Source: Deltaproteobacteria bacterium
Lineage (GTDB): Bacteria > Bdellovibrionota > JACOXK01 > 2-02-FULL-40-11
Reading direction: 5' to 3'
NCBI GenBank assembly: GCA_023248265.1
Contig: JAHFEZ010000005.1
Coordinates: 1-38,920 of the forward strand
DNA length: 38,920 nucleotides
The position numbers were made by a program, and so were the translations under genes. The notes beneath the pieces were generated by a model. That model saw only the letters and a list, made by a program, of their open reading frames with translations. It was not told the origin of the DNA and searched no databases. Below, one piece after another: positions 18,579-31,256 of the stretch (positions are counted from its first letter, which is position 1; every line of letters starts with the position of its first letter).

Positions 18579-19274
18579 TCAGTGATCATGTGCTGTTGCT
18601 AACGAAATATATACCATCGATAGCAACGTAAAGACAAAAGCTTGAATGACTGAAACAAATAAACCTAAAAACAAAAATATAACAGGAACTCCAATCGGAA
18701 CCAGATGAGAAAAGATTCCCAACACCAAATGATCTCCAGAAATATTTCCAAAAAGACGAATGCTCAAAGAAGCAGGGCGCACCAAATGGCTAATAACTTC
18801 AATCACAACCATAATGGGCGCTAACCACCAAATAGGCCCCATAAAATGTTTAAGATAGGCTATCCCATGAGCCTTAAATCCTTGATAGTTATAAAAAATA
18901 AATACCGTTAACGCACACGCTGCATTCGTATTGAGATTATCTGTCGGAGGCAAAAATCCTGGGATAAGTCCCATGAGATTTGACAAAAGAATATAAATAA
19001 AAAGAGACGCCATAAGGGGGAAAAATCTCTTCCCATCGTGATGGCCCATCACAGACTCTGCCAAAGCTAAAAGTTTTTCAACAGCAACATCAAAAAGAGT
19101 CAGCAGTGAAAAATGCTCGTCTGGAATAAGATACGTGGCTCTCTTTTGAAGAGCTCTATTTACAAGCAAAGAAAGAAACGCAATGATAGAAAAAATCATG
19201 AGAGATCCCGCCACCCAATGCGGCAGGTGCTTTAGTCCAGGAATGAATTGAAACCAAGTAAAGCCGTGTTCCAT
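18579..19274 (-). CDS. atpB: F0F1 ATP synthase subunit a
   Basis: 231 aa; PASLSIRLFGNISGDHLVLG containing the essential Arg, multiple TM segments. Confidence 0.95.
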   Translation of the reverse strand: MEHGFTWFQFIPGLKHLPHWVAGSLMIFSIIAFLSLLVNRALQKRATYLIPDEHFSLLTLFDVAVEKLLALAESVMGHHDGKRFFPLMASLFIYILLSNLMGLIPGFLPPTDNLNTNAACALTVFIFYNYQGFKAHGIAYLKHFMGPIWWLAPIMVVIEVISHLVRPASLSIRLFGNISGDHLVLGIFSHLVPIGVPVIFLFLGLFVSVIQAFVFTLLSMVYISLATAHDH

Positions 19275-19275
19275 C

Positions 19276-19644
19276 TTAAGATAAAAAAATATGTTTTAGT
19301 CCTAACATCATCATAGATATTACTAAGGTGGACATTCCTATCAATAAACCCCCCATATGTAAATTAAAATAAATGATAGAAAGCCCCACAGATACAAACA
19401 ATAACAAATACTTAAATACAAGCGCCATTCCTAATTTAAGTTTTCCAACCTGCCCAGATGATTGTTTTTGAAAAGCTTTTAAAATAACTTTTTTTAAGAC
19501 CCAAAAGTTAGCTGCAGCAATCAAAAAACCTATTAAAATTGAAAGGCTCAGCCTCCACGACATCCAATAAAGACTGACCAATAAAAGTCCCGCGCCCATC
19601 AGCCCATTTGTTTTTTCAATCCAAAGTAAATCTTGCTCTTTCAT
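19276..19644 (-). CDS. atpI: ATP synthase subunit I-like membrane protein
   Basis: 122 aa, four predicted TM segments, located directly upstream of atpB. Confidence 0.7.
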   Translation of the reverse strand: MKEQDLLWIEKTNGLMGAGLLLVSLYWMSWRLSLSILIGFLIAAANFWVLKKVILKAFQKQSSGQVGKLKLGMALVFKYLLLFVSVGLSIIYFNLHMGGLLIGMSTLVISMMMLGLKHIFLS

Positions 19645-19666
19645 CGTAATGCCTCTGTGACGGCTT

Positions 19667-19891
19667 TTATTTTAAAAATCTTTTGGTATCCACATAAAAT
19701 TTATAAATACCCATGCCAAACCCTAAAAGCGCTCCAAGCGCTACGCCCACATTGCCATGGCCCACTACTTTTCGATCCAAATAATCTCCAACTCCCATGC
19801 CCACAATAACAAAAATAACAATTTCTAAAACCAGAAACGTTACGGTAGCATATTTTCTAAAATATTGGGCCCTACGATCATCATCTTTCAT
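19667..19891 (-). CDS. atpZ: AtpZ/AtpI-type small membrane protein
   Basis: 74 aa; two TM hairpins, VGMGVGDYLDRKV...GALLGFGMGIYKFY, start of the F0 cluster. Confidence 0.7.
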   Translation of the reverse strand: MKDDDRRAQYFRKYATVTFLVLEIVIFVIVGMGVGDYLDRKVVGHGNVGVALGALLGFGMGIYKFYVDTKRFLK

Positions 19892-21213
19892 AGGAAATAA
19901 TGCCTCATGCTCTCTAAAACAATATCCAACTCTTTTTTGGAATGAGAAAGAGAAATAAAATTAGCCTCAAACTGAGAAGGGGGCAAATAAATTCCTTTTT
20001 GAAGCATGGCATGGAAAAAACGTGCGTAAGCTTGGGTATCTGAAAGCATCGCACTATAAAAATTTGTTACTTTTGAGGGATTAAAAAAGAGAGTAAACAT
20101 CCCCGTTGTCCAATTCAACTGACATGGGCTCTGGGCCTTTTGAAGAATATTTTGGAGCCTTTCACAAAAATAGGTTGTCTTTGCCTTTAGCCTTCCATAG
20201 GTTCCTCTTTGAAAAAGTTCTCGAAGAGTCGCCAATCCCGCAGCCATAGCCAAGGGGTTTCCTGAAAGCGTTCCTGCTTGATACACGCCTCCTTCGGGGG
20301 AAAGATGGTGCATAATATCTTTTCGTCCTCCATAGGCGCCCACCGGAAGTCCTCCACCTATAATTTTTCCAAGACAAGTTAGATCTGGGCTAATTCCATA
20401 TATTTTTTGGGCGCCGCCTAGGGCCACTCGAAAACCTGTAATCACTTCATCAAAAATTAAAAGAGCGCCTGAGTCCTGGCAAAACTTTTGAAGCTTTTGA
20501 AGAAAGTTTTTTTGAGGAAGCACTACCCCCATATTGGCTGCAATAGGCTCTACAATGACGGCTGCAATCTCTTTTCCTTCTTGGGAAAAAACTTCTTCTA
20601 ATTCCTCATCGTCGTTAAATTCTACCACTCTTGTTTTTTCTACAACTGCCAAAGGAATACCCTGGCTCGTTGGAACACCGAAGGTTGCACCCCCAGAACC
20701 TGCCTTGACCAATAAAGAATCCGTGTGACCATGATAACAGCCTGAAAATTTTAAAATCTTTTCCCTCTGTGTAAATCCTCTGGCCAATCGAATGGCGCTT
20801 TGCGTAGCTTCGGTACCAGAATTTACAAATCTTATTTTTTGGAGCGAAGGATATGCTTTTTGGAGCTCTCTGGCCAAAAGATATTCTGCCTTTGTGGGCG
20901 CCCCAAAACTTGTCCCCTGAGATGCGGCCTCGCAAATAGCCTTCACAATAGAAGGATGACTGTGGCCTAAAATAAGAGCTCCCCACGAATTTACAAAATC
21001 AATATAGCCACACCCATCTTCATCATAGAGCCTGGCCCCGCAGGCCCTTTTAATAATCGGTGGCGATCCCCCTACAGATCTGAAGGCCCTAACAGGACTA
21101 TTCACGCCCCCGACTAAAAGTGTTTGAGATTTTTTAAAGATCTCGTATGAGTTCTTTGGTGAGTTCTTTTGCGATTTTCTTTGAGACTTCTTTTGGGGCT
21201 TCTTAGACTTCAT
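19888..21213 (-). CDS. hemL: Glutamate-1-semialdehyde 2,1-aminomutase
   Basis: GGVNSPVRAFRSVGG, RFVNSGTEATQSAIRLARGFT, IFDEVITGFR, CLGKIIGGGLPVGAYGG; start taken at MKSKKP, overlapping the gyrA 3' end. Confidence 0.95.
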   Translation of the reverse strand: MKSKKPQKKSQRKSQKNSPKNSYEIFKKSQTLLVGGVNSPVRAFRSVGGSPPIIKRACGARLYDEDGCGYIDFVNSWGALILGHSHPSIVKAICEAASQGTSFGAPTKAEYLLARELQKAYPSLQKIRFVNSGTEATQSAIRLARGFTQREKILKFSGCYHGHTDSLLVKAGSGGATFGVPTSQGIPLAVVEKTRVVEFNDDEELEEVFSQEGKEIAAVIVEPIAANMGVVLPQKNFLQKLQKFCQDSGALLIFDEVITGFRVALGGAQKIYGISPDLTCLGKIIGGGLPVGAYGGRKDIMHHLSPEGGVYQAGTLSGNPLAMAAGLATLRELFQRGTYGRLKAKTTYFCERLQNILQKAQSPCQLNWTTGMFTLFFNPSKVTNFYSAMLSDTQAYARFFHAMLQKGIYLPPSQFEANFISLSHSKKELDIVLESMRHYFL

Positions 21214-23689
21214 CGTCCTGTTCAACAACAGGAGCTACGGCCACTACACGCTCGCCCTCTGAAAGATTAATCAGGCGCACACCTTGAGTATTTCGACCTA
21301 TGACAGAAATTCCCTTGGCTTGCATTCGGATCACTTGGCCCTGATCTGTGATAATCATTACATCCATTTCATCTTGGGCCTCGATCATGCCCACCACTCG
21401 ACCATTTCGATCTGTCGTTTTAATGGTAATGATTCCTTTTCCTGCTCGGGATTGAGAACGATACTCCTCAGCGTCTGTTCGTTTACCATATCCATTTTCC
21501 GTCACCGTTAAAATCTTTGCCTTGCTTTGAGGGGCCAAGACTTCCATCCCCACTACCAGATCTCCTTTTCCAAGCGTAATTCCTTTAACCCCTCGAGCGA
21601 TGCGTCCCGTGGAGCGAACTTGCGCCTCATGGAAACGAATAGATTGTCCCTCCGCCGTGGATAAGAAAATATCATGTTTTCCATCTGTCAGCTCTACAGA
21701 AATTAACACGTCTCCTTCGTCCACAGAAATGGCCCGAATACCCCCTGTACGAATATTGCTGTATTCCATCAGCTCTGTTTTTTTAACCACACCATTTCTC
21801 GTGGCCATCACCACAAATTTTCCTTCCTCAAATTTTTCTATAGGTAATATGGCTCTTACTTTTTCATTGGGCGCTAAATTTAAAAGGTTCACAATCGCCT
21901 TTCCTTTTGCTGCACGTCCTACCTCAGGAATTTCATGAACTCTCAGCCAATAGAGTTTTCCAAGGCTTGTAAAACAAAGTACGTAGCTGTGGGTGGTAGC
22001 GGTAAAAAGATTTTCAACAAAATCTTCTTCCCGCGTTTCCATTCCTTTGACTCCCTTGCCTCCTCTACGCTGTGCACGATAGGCATCCACGGGTAGACGC
22101 TTGACGTAGCCTGAGTGGGTAATGGTCACCACCACATCTTCTTTTTCAATTAAGTCTTCAAGCGAGACTTCTTCTGCGCGTGCAATAATCTTTGTTTTAC
22201 GTTTGTCTCCATGGGCCGTAGAGATTTCCTCGAGTTCTTTTTTAATAATTCCAAATACAAGCTTATCATCGGCCAAAATATCTTTCAGATCTTTAATGAG
22301 CTTTAACGTGTCTTTATGTTCTTGAATGATTTTATCTCTCTCTAGACCTGTTAGCCGCTGCAACTTTAAATCCAAAATAGCTTGAGCCTGGATTTCTGAA
22401 AGCTGATAGGCTTTTATCAAATTTTGTTTGGCAGCTTCGGGCTCTTTGGCTTTTTTAATCAGCGCAACCACTTCATCAATATTTTCTATCGCCACTTTTA
22501 GTCCCTCTAACACATGCGCTCTTTCTTGTGCTTTTCTCAAATCAAAGGCCGTTCTTCGAACCACCACTTCTTTTCTGTGGGCAATAAAAAGCTGAAGCAT
22601 TTCTTTGAGGTTTAAGATTTTAGGAACATAGTTATCCAATGACAGCATAATAATGCCAAAAGAAGATTGAAGCTGTGTGAGCTTAAAGAGTTGGTTCATT
22701 ACAACGCCTGCAATGCTTCCTTTTTTGAGATCAAAAACGATTCTCATGCCAGTTCTATCCGATTCATCTCGAATGTCTGAAATGGCTTCAATTTTTCGGT
22801 TTCGAACAAGGTCAGCTACGCCTTCAATAAGCCTTGCTTTATTGACCAGATAAGGCAACTCCGAAACAATAATGCTTTGTTTGTCGCCCTTTTTCTCCTC
22901 AATTTCAACCTTGGCCCGCATTTGAATAATGCCTCGCCCCTGGGTATAGGCTTCCTTAAGACCAGATTTTCCATAAATAAATCCTGCGGTTGGAAAATCG
23001 GGTCCTGGAATAATTTTTAAAAGCTCTTCAATTGGCGCATCGGGACGATCAATAAGCGTCATACATCCTTGAATTACTTCTGTGAGATTGTGGGGAGGAA
23101 TATTGGTGGCCATTCCAACCGCTATCCCAGAAGACCCATTGATCAAAAGATTTGGAATTTTAGAGGGAAATACCAGGGGTTCTTTTAAAGAACCATCGTA
23201 GTTGGGCCCAAAATCAACCGTTTCTTTTTCAAGATCGGCCAAAAGCTCTTCTGCAATCTTGGCCATCCGAACTTCGGTATAGCGCATGTGGGCGGCATTA
23301 TCGCCATCAATAGATCCAAAATTTCCTTGGCCATCGATCAAAGGATAGCGAAGCGAAAAGTCCTGCGCCATCCGAACAATAGTGCCATAGACCGCCGCAT
23401 CTCCATGGGGATGATATTTACCAATGATGTCTCCAACCACGCGCGCCGATTTTTTAAAGGGCTTGTTGTGATAATTGGCCAGATCATACATGGCGTACAA
23501 CGATCTTCGATGCACCGGCTTAAGTCCATCTCTCACGTCGGGCAATGCCCTTCCTACGATCACGCTCATGGCGTAATCAAGGTAGCTATTTTTCATCTCC
23601 TCATCAATCACCACAAAGGGAATAGATGCGGGAGGAGAAGTCGTTGGGGGCTTTGTTTCTTTTGACGGCGTTTCTTTTTCTTCAGACAT
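21203..23689 (-). CDS. gyrA: DNA gyrase subunit A
   Basis: 828 aa; [39 protein letters not shown], GyrA-box [10 protein letters not shown]. Confidence 0.98.
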   Translation of the reverse strand: MSEEKETPSKETKPPTTSPPASIPFVVIDEEMKNSYLDYAMSVIVGRALPDVRDGLKPVHRRSLYAMYDLANYHNKPFKKSARVVGDIIGKYHPHGDAAVYGTIVRMAQDFSLRYPLIDGQGNFGSIDGDNAAHMRYTEVRMAKIAEELLADLEKETVDFGPNYDGSLKEPLVFPSKIPNLLINGSSGIAVGMATNIPPHNLTEVIQGCMTLIDRPDAPIEELLKIIPGPDFPTAGFIYGKSGLKEAYTQGRGIIQMRAKVEIEEKKGDKQSIIVSELPYLVNKARLIEGVADLVRNRKIEAISDIRDESDRTGMRIVFDLKKGSIAGVVMNQLFKLTQLQSSFGIIMLSLDNYVPKILNLKEMLQLFIAHRKEVVVRRTAFDLRKAQERAHVLEGLKVAIENIDEVVALIKKAKEPEAAKQNLIKAYQLSEIQAQAILDLKLQRLTGLERDKIIQEHKDTLKLIKDLKDILADDKLVFGIIKKELEEISTAHGDKRKTKIIARAEEVSLEDLIEKEDVVVTITHSGYVKRLPVDAYRAQRRGGKGVKGMETREEDFVENLFTATTHSYVLCFTSLGKLYWLRVHEIPEVGRAAKGKAIVNLLNLAPNEKVRAILPIEKFEEGKFVVMATRNGVVKKTELMEYSNIRTGGIRAISVDEGDVLISVELTDGKHDIFLSTAEGQSIRFHEAQVRSTGRIARGVKGITLGKGDLVVGMEVLAPQSKAKILTVTENGYGKRTDAEEYRSQSRAGKGIITIKTTDRNGRVVGMIEAQDEMDVMIITDQGQVIRMQAKGISVIGRNTQGVRLINLSEGERVVAVAPVVEQDDEV

Positions 23690-23714
23690 GTTTTTTTACC
23701 ATCATTACCATCGG

Positions 23715-24713
23715 TTACCATCGAACTAGGGCCGAGGCCCATGTAAATCCTGAGCCAAAGGCACTCAAGCACACAAGGTCATTTTTCTTAATTTTCCCCG
23801 CCGCCCAAGCTTCGCTCAGGGCCAAAGGAATAGAAGCGGCCGTTGTATTTCCATACTTTTGAATATTGTTAAAAGTTTTTTCTTCTGGAATTCTCATTTT
23901 TTCACACACATTTTGAACAATTCTTAGATTGGCTTGATGAAAAACAAAAAGACTTACCTCTTCTTTTTGAATATGATTATGTTCCAAGGCTTCTGTAATC
24001 ACTTCCTCAAATTTTTTAACCGCCGTTACAAAAACTGCGCGTCCATTCATTTTGGGATACCAGCTTCCTTCATCTACATGTTGATGCGTAATACGTGGAT
24101 GAGATCGAGAAGAAGGCGTTTCAATCCAAAGATCTTTGGCAAATCGCCCATCGGCATGAAGGTGAGTGGATAATACCCCTCGCTTTTCTGTTTCCGGCAG
24201 AGCCCCCAAAATAGCCACCGCCGCCCCATCTCCAAAGAGGACTGTCACGTCTCTTCCTCGGGTAGCAAACTCAATTCCCGTTGAATGAACTTCTGTTCCT
24301 ACCAAAAGAATTTTTTTATACATCCCTGTTTTAATATATTGGTCTGCAATAGAAAGCCCATAAATAAACCCTGTGCATTGCTGGCGGATATCTAGGGCTG
24401 GAATATTGGAGATCCCTAGTTTTTCTTGAAGAAAACAAGCGGTGCCTGGAAAAGTATACTCTGGGCTCAGGGTACCCAAAATAATAAATTCAATGTCTTG
24501 AATTTTTAATCCTGTTCTTTGAAGCGCCATTTGAGTGGCCTCATAAGACATTTCTACGTTTCCCATGCCCTCTTCGACATAGCGACGCTCCTGAATTCCC
24601 GTTCTTTGCAAAATCCATTCATCTGTGGTGTCCATTAATTTTTCAAGATCGTGATTGGTTACAACCTTGGGAGGCACATAATGTCCAAGCCCTAAAAACA
24701 CAGTTTTATTCAT
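23715..24713 (-). CDS. fabH: 3-oxoacyl-ACP synthase III (KAS III)
   Basis: TTDEWILQRTGIQERR, DIRQQCTGFIYGLSIAD, FVFHQANLRI, YGNTTAASIPLAL (Cys-His-Asn triad). Confidence 0.95.
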   Translation of the reverse strand: MNKTVFLGLGHYVPPKVVTNHDLEKLMDTTDEWILQRTGIQERRYVEEGMGNVEMSYEATQMALQRTGLKIQDIEFIILGTLSPEYTFPGTACFLQEKLGISNIPALDIRQQCTGFIYGLSIADQYIKTGMYKKILLVGTEVHSTGIEFATRGRDVTVLFGDGAAVAILGALPETEKRGVLSTHLHADGRFAKDLWIETPSSRSHPRITHQHVDEGSWYPKMNGRAVFVTAVKKFEEVITEALEHNHIQKEEVSLFVFHQANLRIVQNVCEKMRIPEEKTFNNIQKYGNTTAASIPLALSEAWAAGKIKKNDLVCLSAFGSGFTWASALVRW

Positions 24714-24716
24714 AGA

Positions 24717-28478
<3,762 letters not shown>

Positions 28479-29585
28479 TTATAATGGCTGTATTTTTCCA
28501 TTTTCAACTTTAAAAAGCGCTTTTTCTTGTTCGTCATTTGCTTTCAAGCTTTTAACATCCGTTGTTGTAACAAAAACTTGTGTTCCTTTTTGCTTAAGAG
28601 ATTCAAATAAATATCCTTTTCTTTTTTCATCTAATTCAGAGGTGATGTCATCTAATAAAAAGAGGGGCTTGGTTCCTTTTTTCTGTTCCATGGCTACAAG
28701 CTCCGAAAGCTTTAAAGCTAAAATAGCTGTTCTTTGTTCTCCTTGAGATCCAAAAACTTTGATGTTTTTTTCCGAAATAAAGACTGAAAATTGATCTCGG
28801 TGTGGCCCCACTAAGCTTCTTTTAAGCTTTCTTTCTAAACCTAAAACCTCTTTTTGCTTATCTTTTAATAGCTCTAAAATATTTTCTTCATTTAAGTTAT
28901 TAATATTACTACATTTTATCTCTGAATCATAGTGAATAGACACCTCTTCCTTAGATCCAGAAATTTCTCTATATAAGTAAGGTGTCAGAGTATTTAATTC
29001 CGCTATAAATTGCAAGCGTTTTAAAAGAATTTTAGCTCCTAAAAAAAGCTGTTTTTCTCTCCAAATTTCAATCATTTCTTCATTTTCAATTCTTAGGGCC
29101 GCATTATGCTGTAAAAACGCTCTATAGTAATTTCCGATCTCAACTGCATACTGCGAGTTAAAGTTGAAAAGAGAGCGATCTAGGTATCTTCTACGAAGAA
29201 CTGGCGCCCCTTGAAGAACTTGAAGATCGAAAGGACAAAAACAAATAATGTGGACCAGTCCAAAATATTCTGATGTTTTTTTAATCACTTTGTCGTTAAT
29301 TCTGGGCCTTTTTCCTAACGGCTCAATATGCAGGCTATAGTGTTGTTGGACATCCCCCTCTTCAAAAATTCCTCTCAAGGTGGCTTCCTTTTTTTCCCAT
29401 TGTATGAGGTCTTTATTTTCTGCTGGACGAAAGGTTTGAAGGGTCGCTAAGAGATAAATGGCTTCTAAAGCATTGGTTTTGCCTTGAGCATTGTTTCCTA
29501 TAAAGACATTGGTATCTGAAGAAAAACAAATACTTTCTTCTTCGTAATTTCTAAAGTTTAAAAGCGAAAGATGCGACAAGCGCAT
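28479..29585 (-). CDS. recF: DNA replication and repair protein RecF
   Basis: LSLLNFRNYEEESICFSSDTNVFIGNNAQGKTNALEAIYLLATLQTFR, GSQGEQRTAILALKLSE, LLDDITSELDEKR. Confidence 0.97.
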   Translation of the reverse strand: MRLSHLSLLNFRNYEEESICFSSDTNVFIGNNAQGKTNALEAIYLLATLQTFRPAENKDLIQWEKKEATLRGIFEEGDVQQHYSLHIEPLGKRPRINDKVIKKTSEYFGLVHIICFCPFDLQVLQGAPVLRRRYLDRSLFNFNSQYAVEIGNYYRAFLQHNAALRIENEEMIEIWREKQLFLGAKILLKRLQFIAELNTLTPYLYREISGSKEEVSIHYDSEIKCSNINNLNEENILELLKDKQKEVLGLERKLKRSLVGPHRDQFSVFISEKNIKVFGSQGEQRTAILALKLSELVAMEQKKGTKPLFLLDDITSELDEKRKGYLFESLKQKGTQVFVTTTDVKSLKANDEQEKALFKVENGKIQPL

Positions 29586-29591
29586 GAAAAA

Positions 29592-30707
29592 CTAAATTCT
29601 CATGGGCATAACTACACAGACGTAGTTATCGTCCCCTACAGATTTCATGACGCCAGGACTTAATTTGTCATTAAGCTCAATGGTGACTTGATCCCCATCC
29701 ATAGCATTGAGGATATCGATAAAATATTTTGCGTTAAATCCTACTTCAATGGCAGGTCCACTATAAGAAATTTCTATTTCTTCCTTAGCTTCTCCAACTT
29801 CTGGATTACTTGTCGATATTTCTAGGATCCCTTCTTTGGCTGCAAACTTAATAGCTCGGGATCTTTCATTTGAAAGAAGAGAAATGCGTTTTAAAGCCCC
29901 TAAAAATTTTTCCCTGTGTATGGTTATTTTCTTTTTATTGGATGGCGGAATAACTTGCTCATAATCAGGATATTCTCCTTCAATGAGCCGAATAAAGAGT
30001 ACCATTTTTTCTTTTTTTATAATTACATTACTGGAATCAAAGCCTATTTGATATTTCCCTTCGCCTTCTTCTAGAATTTTCTTAAGTTCACTCAATCCTT
30101 TTCTGGGAATAATAACTCCTCGAGTAAAAGAGAGCTCTTTAGAAAAGTCTAGGTGTTTATTAATAACACTCAGTCTATGTCCATCCGTAGCAACCATTCG
30201 AACCATATCTCCTGCTTTTTGGGGTTTTTCAAAAAAAACTCCATTGAGATGGTACCGAGTTTCATCATTAGAAACTGAAAAGATGGTTTTTGAAATCATC
30301 TCTTGAAGATCTTGAGGATCTACTTCAAAAAATTTTTTATCTTTATAGTTTGGAATCGCAGGATAATCATCTGCGGAAAGTCCTACAATATTAAACAAAG
30401 CCTTTCCCGAAATAATTTCTACCCAAAAGTTTTCTTTTTTTCTAAAAGAAATTTTTCCCTCAGGTGCTTCTCGAATAATATCATAGAGATTTCTAGCAGG
30501 AAGGGTGAGGCTCCCTTCTTTTAAAACAATAGCAGGATAGCTTCCGCGAATTCCAACTTCTAAATCTGTCGCTGTTAGAACCACCTGTCCTTTCTTTGCT
30601 TCAATTAGAACATTCGCTAAGATGGGCATCGCTGTTCTTCTCTCCACAATGCCTTGAACCCTGTGTAACCCTAAGAGCAATTCTTTTTTATCTATTGTAA
30701 ATTCCAT
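29592..30707 (-). CDS. dnaN: DNA polymerase III beta subunit (sliding clamp)
   Basis: 371 aa; RRTAMPILANVLIEA, MVATDGHRLSVI, C-terminal VCVVMPMRI; adjacent to dnaA/recF. Confidence 0.97.
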   Translation of the reverse strand: MEFTIDKKELLLGLHRVQGIVERRTAMPILANVLIEAKKGQVVLTATDLEVGIRGSYPAIVLKEGSLTLPARNLYDIIREAPEGKISFRKKENFWVEIISGKALFNIVGLSADDYPAIPNYKDKKFFEVDPQDLQEMISKTIFSVSNDETRYHLNGVFFEKPQKAGDMVRMVATDGHRLSVINKHLDFSKELSFTRGVIIPRKGLSELKKILEEGEGKYQIGFDSSNVIIKKEKMVLFIRLIEGEYPDYEQVIPPSNKKKITIHREKFLGALKRISLLSNERSRAIKFAAKEGILEISTSNPEVGEAKEEIEISYSGPAIEVGFNAKYFIDILNAMDGDQVTIELNDKLSPGVMKSVGDDNYVCVVMPMRI

Positions 30708-30735
30708 ATGCGTTCTCCTGATAGGTTAAAAAGAC

Positions 30736-30744
30736 TTATCCCCA
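30736..30744 (+). promoter_or_regulatory. DnaA box-like TTATCCCCA (8/9)
   Basis: One mismatch to TTATNCACA. Confidence 0.4.
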
Positions 30745-30790
30745 AAAGATTCCCCTGCTACTGTTTTCTTATTATAATAAGATATAATTA

Positions 30791-30805
30791 TAGTAGTAGT
30801 AGTAG
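30791..30805 (+). repeat. (TAG)5 DnaA-trio-like element
   Basis: tagtagtagtagtag followed by tac-c-TGTGGATTT; preceded by ttattataataagatataatta. Confidence 0.7.
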
Positions 30806-30861
30806 TACCTGTGGATTTGTTCATAACACACCCAAACATTTGTAATCAATGCATTTTCTCA

Positions 30862-30870
30862 TGTGGATAA
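30862..30870 (-). promoter_or_regulatory. DnaA box TGTGGATAA (perfect)
   Basis: Reverse complement TTATCCACA. Confidence 0.85.
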
Positions 30871-30872
30871 AC

Positions 30873-30881
30873 TGTGGATAT
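30873..30881 (-). promoter_or_regulatory. DnaA box TGTGGATAT (8/9)
   Basis: Adjacent to the perfect box, same orientation. Confidence 0.6.
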
Positions 30882-30953
30882 AGAAGTGGACAAAGCCCCC
30901 CTCCCTGTGGAGTTCTCAAATAACCCCCAGGTATGCACAGAAAAGTCCACAAG

Positions 30954-30962
30954 CTATCCACA
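30954..30962 (+). promoter_or_regulatory. DnaA box CTATCCACA (8/9)
   Basis: One mismatch to TTATCCACA. Confidence 0.6.
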
Positions 30963-31159
30963 GATTTTATGATGGGGGAAAAGAAATCTACGGCTGTTGA
31001 TGAATTTATGCGCATAAAGAGATCCCTTGGCCATCAAAAGAGAACTTTTCCACAGAAAAGGACGCACAGATGGCCTTTTTAAAATCAATGATTTGAGAAT
31101 AGCTCTTTGTGGAAATGTGGAAAAGATATATAACACATTGAAAACACATAGATTTTACA

Positions 31160-31168
31160 TGTGAATAA
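31160..31168 (-). promoter_or_regulatory. DnaA box TGTGAATAA (perfect to TGTGNATAA)
   Basis: Direct reading. Confidence 0.75.
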
Positions 31169-31207
31169 GCTGTTATTAAAAAGGGGGGCTCTAAAATAAT
31201 AAAAAAA

Positions 31208-31216
31208 TTATACACA
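31208..31216 (+). promoter_or_regulatory. DnaA box TTATACACA (perfect to TTATNCACA)
   Basis: Direct reading. Confidence 0.8.
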
Positions 31217-31229
31217 AGAAATCCACAGG

Positions 31230-31250
31230 CTATACACAAGGTTACACACA
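31230..31250 (+). promoter_or_regulatory. Two DnaA box-like sites CTATACACA and TTACACACA (8/9 each)
   Basis: 31230-31238 and 31242-31250, just upstream of dnaA stop. Confidence 0.5.
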
Positions 31251-31256
31251 GAGTTA

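Larger units (their letters stand above)
30708..31256. other. oriC: Chromosomal replication origin (oriC), dnaA-dnaN intergenic
   Basis: 549-bp noncoding gap with several DnaA boxes, AT-rich DUE and a DnaA-trio-like (TAG)5 element between dnaA and dnaN. Confidence 0.85.

Noticed and set aside
23695-23725. Triplicate 'taccatc' repeats between fabH and gyrA
   Set aside because: Very short, imperfect and partly within the fabH 3' codons; no structure or array spacing.
30821-31239. Three short - strand ORFs (60-77 aa) in the dnaA-dnaN gap
   Set aside because: They run through the DnaA boxes, have no recognisable family and no convincing SD; the region is better explained as oriC.
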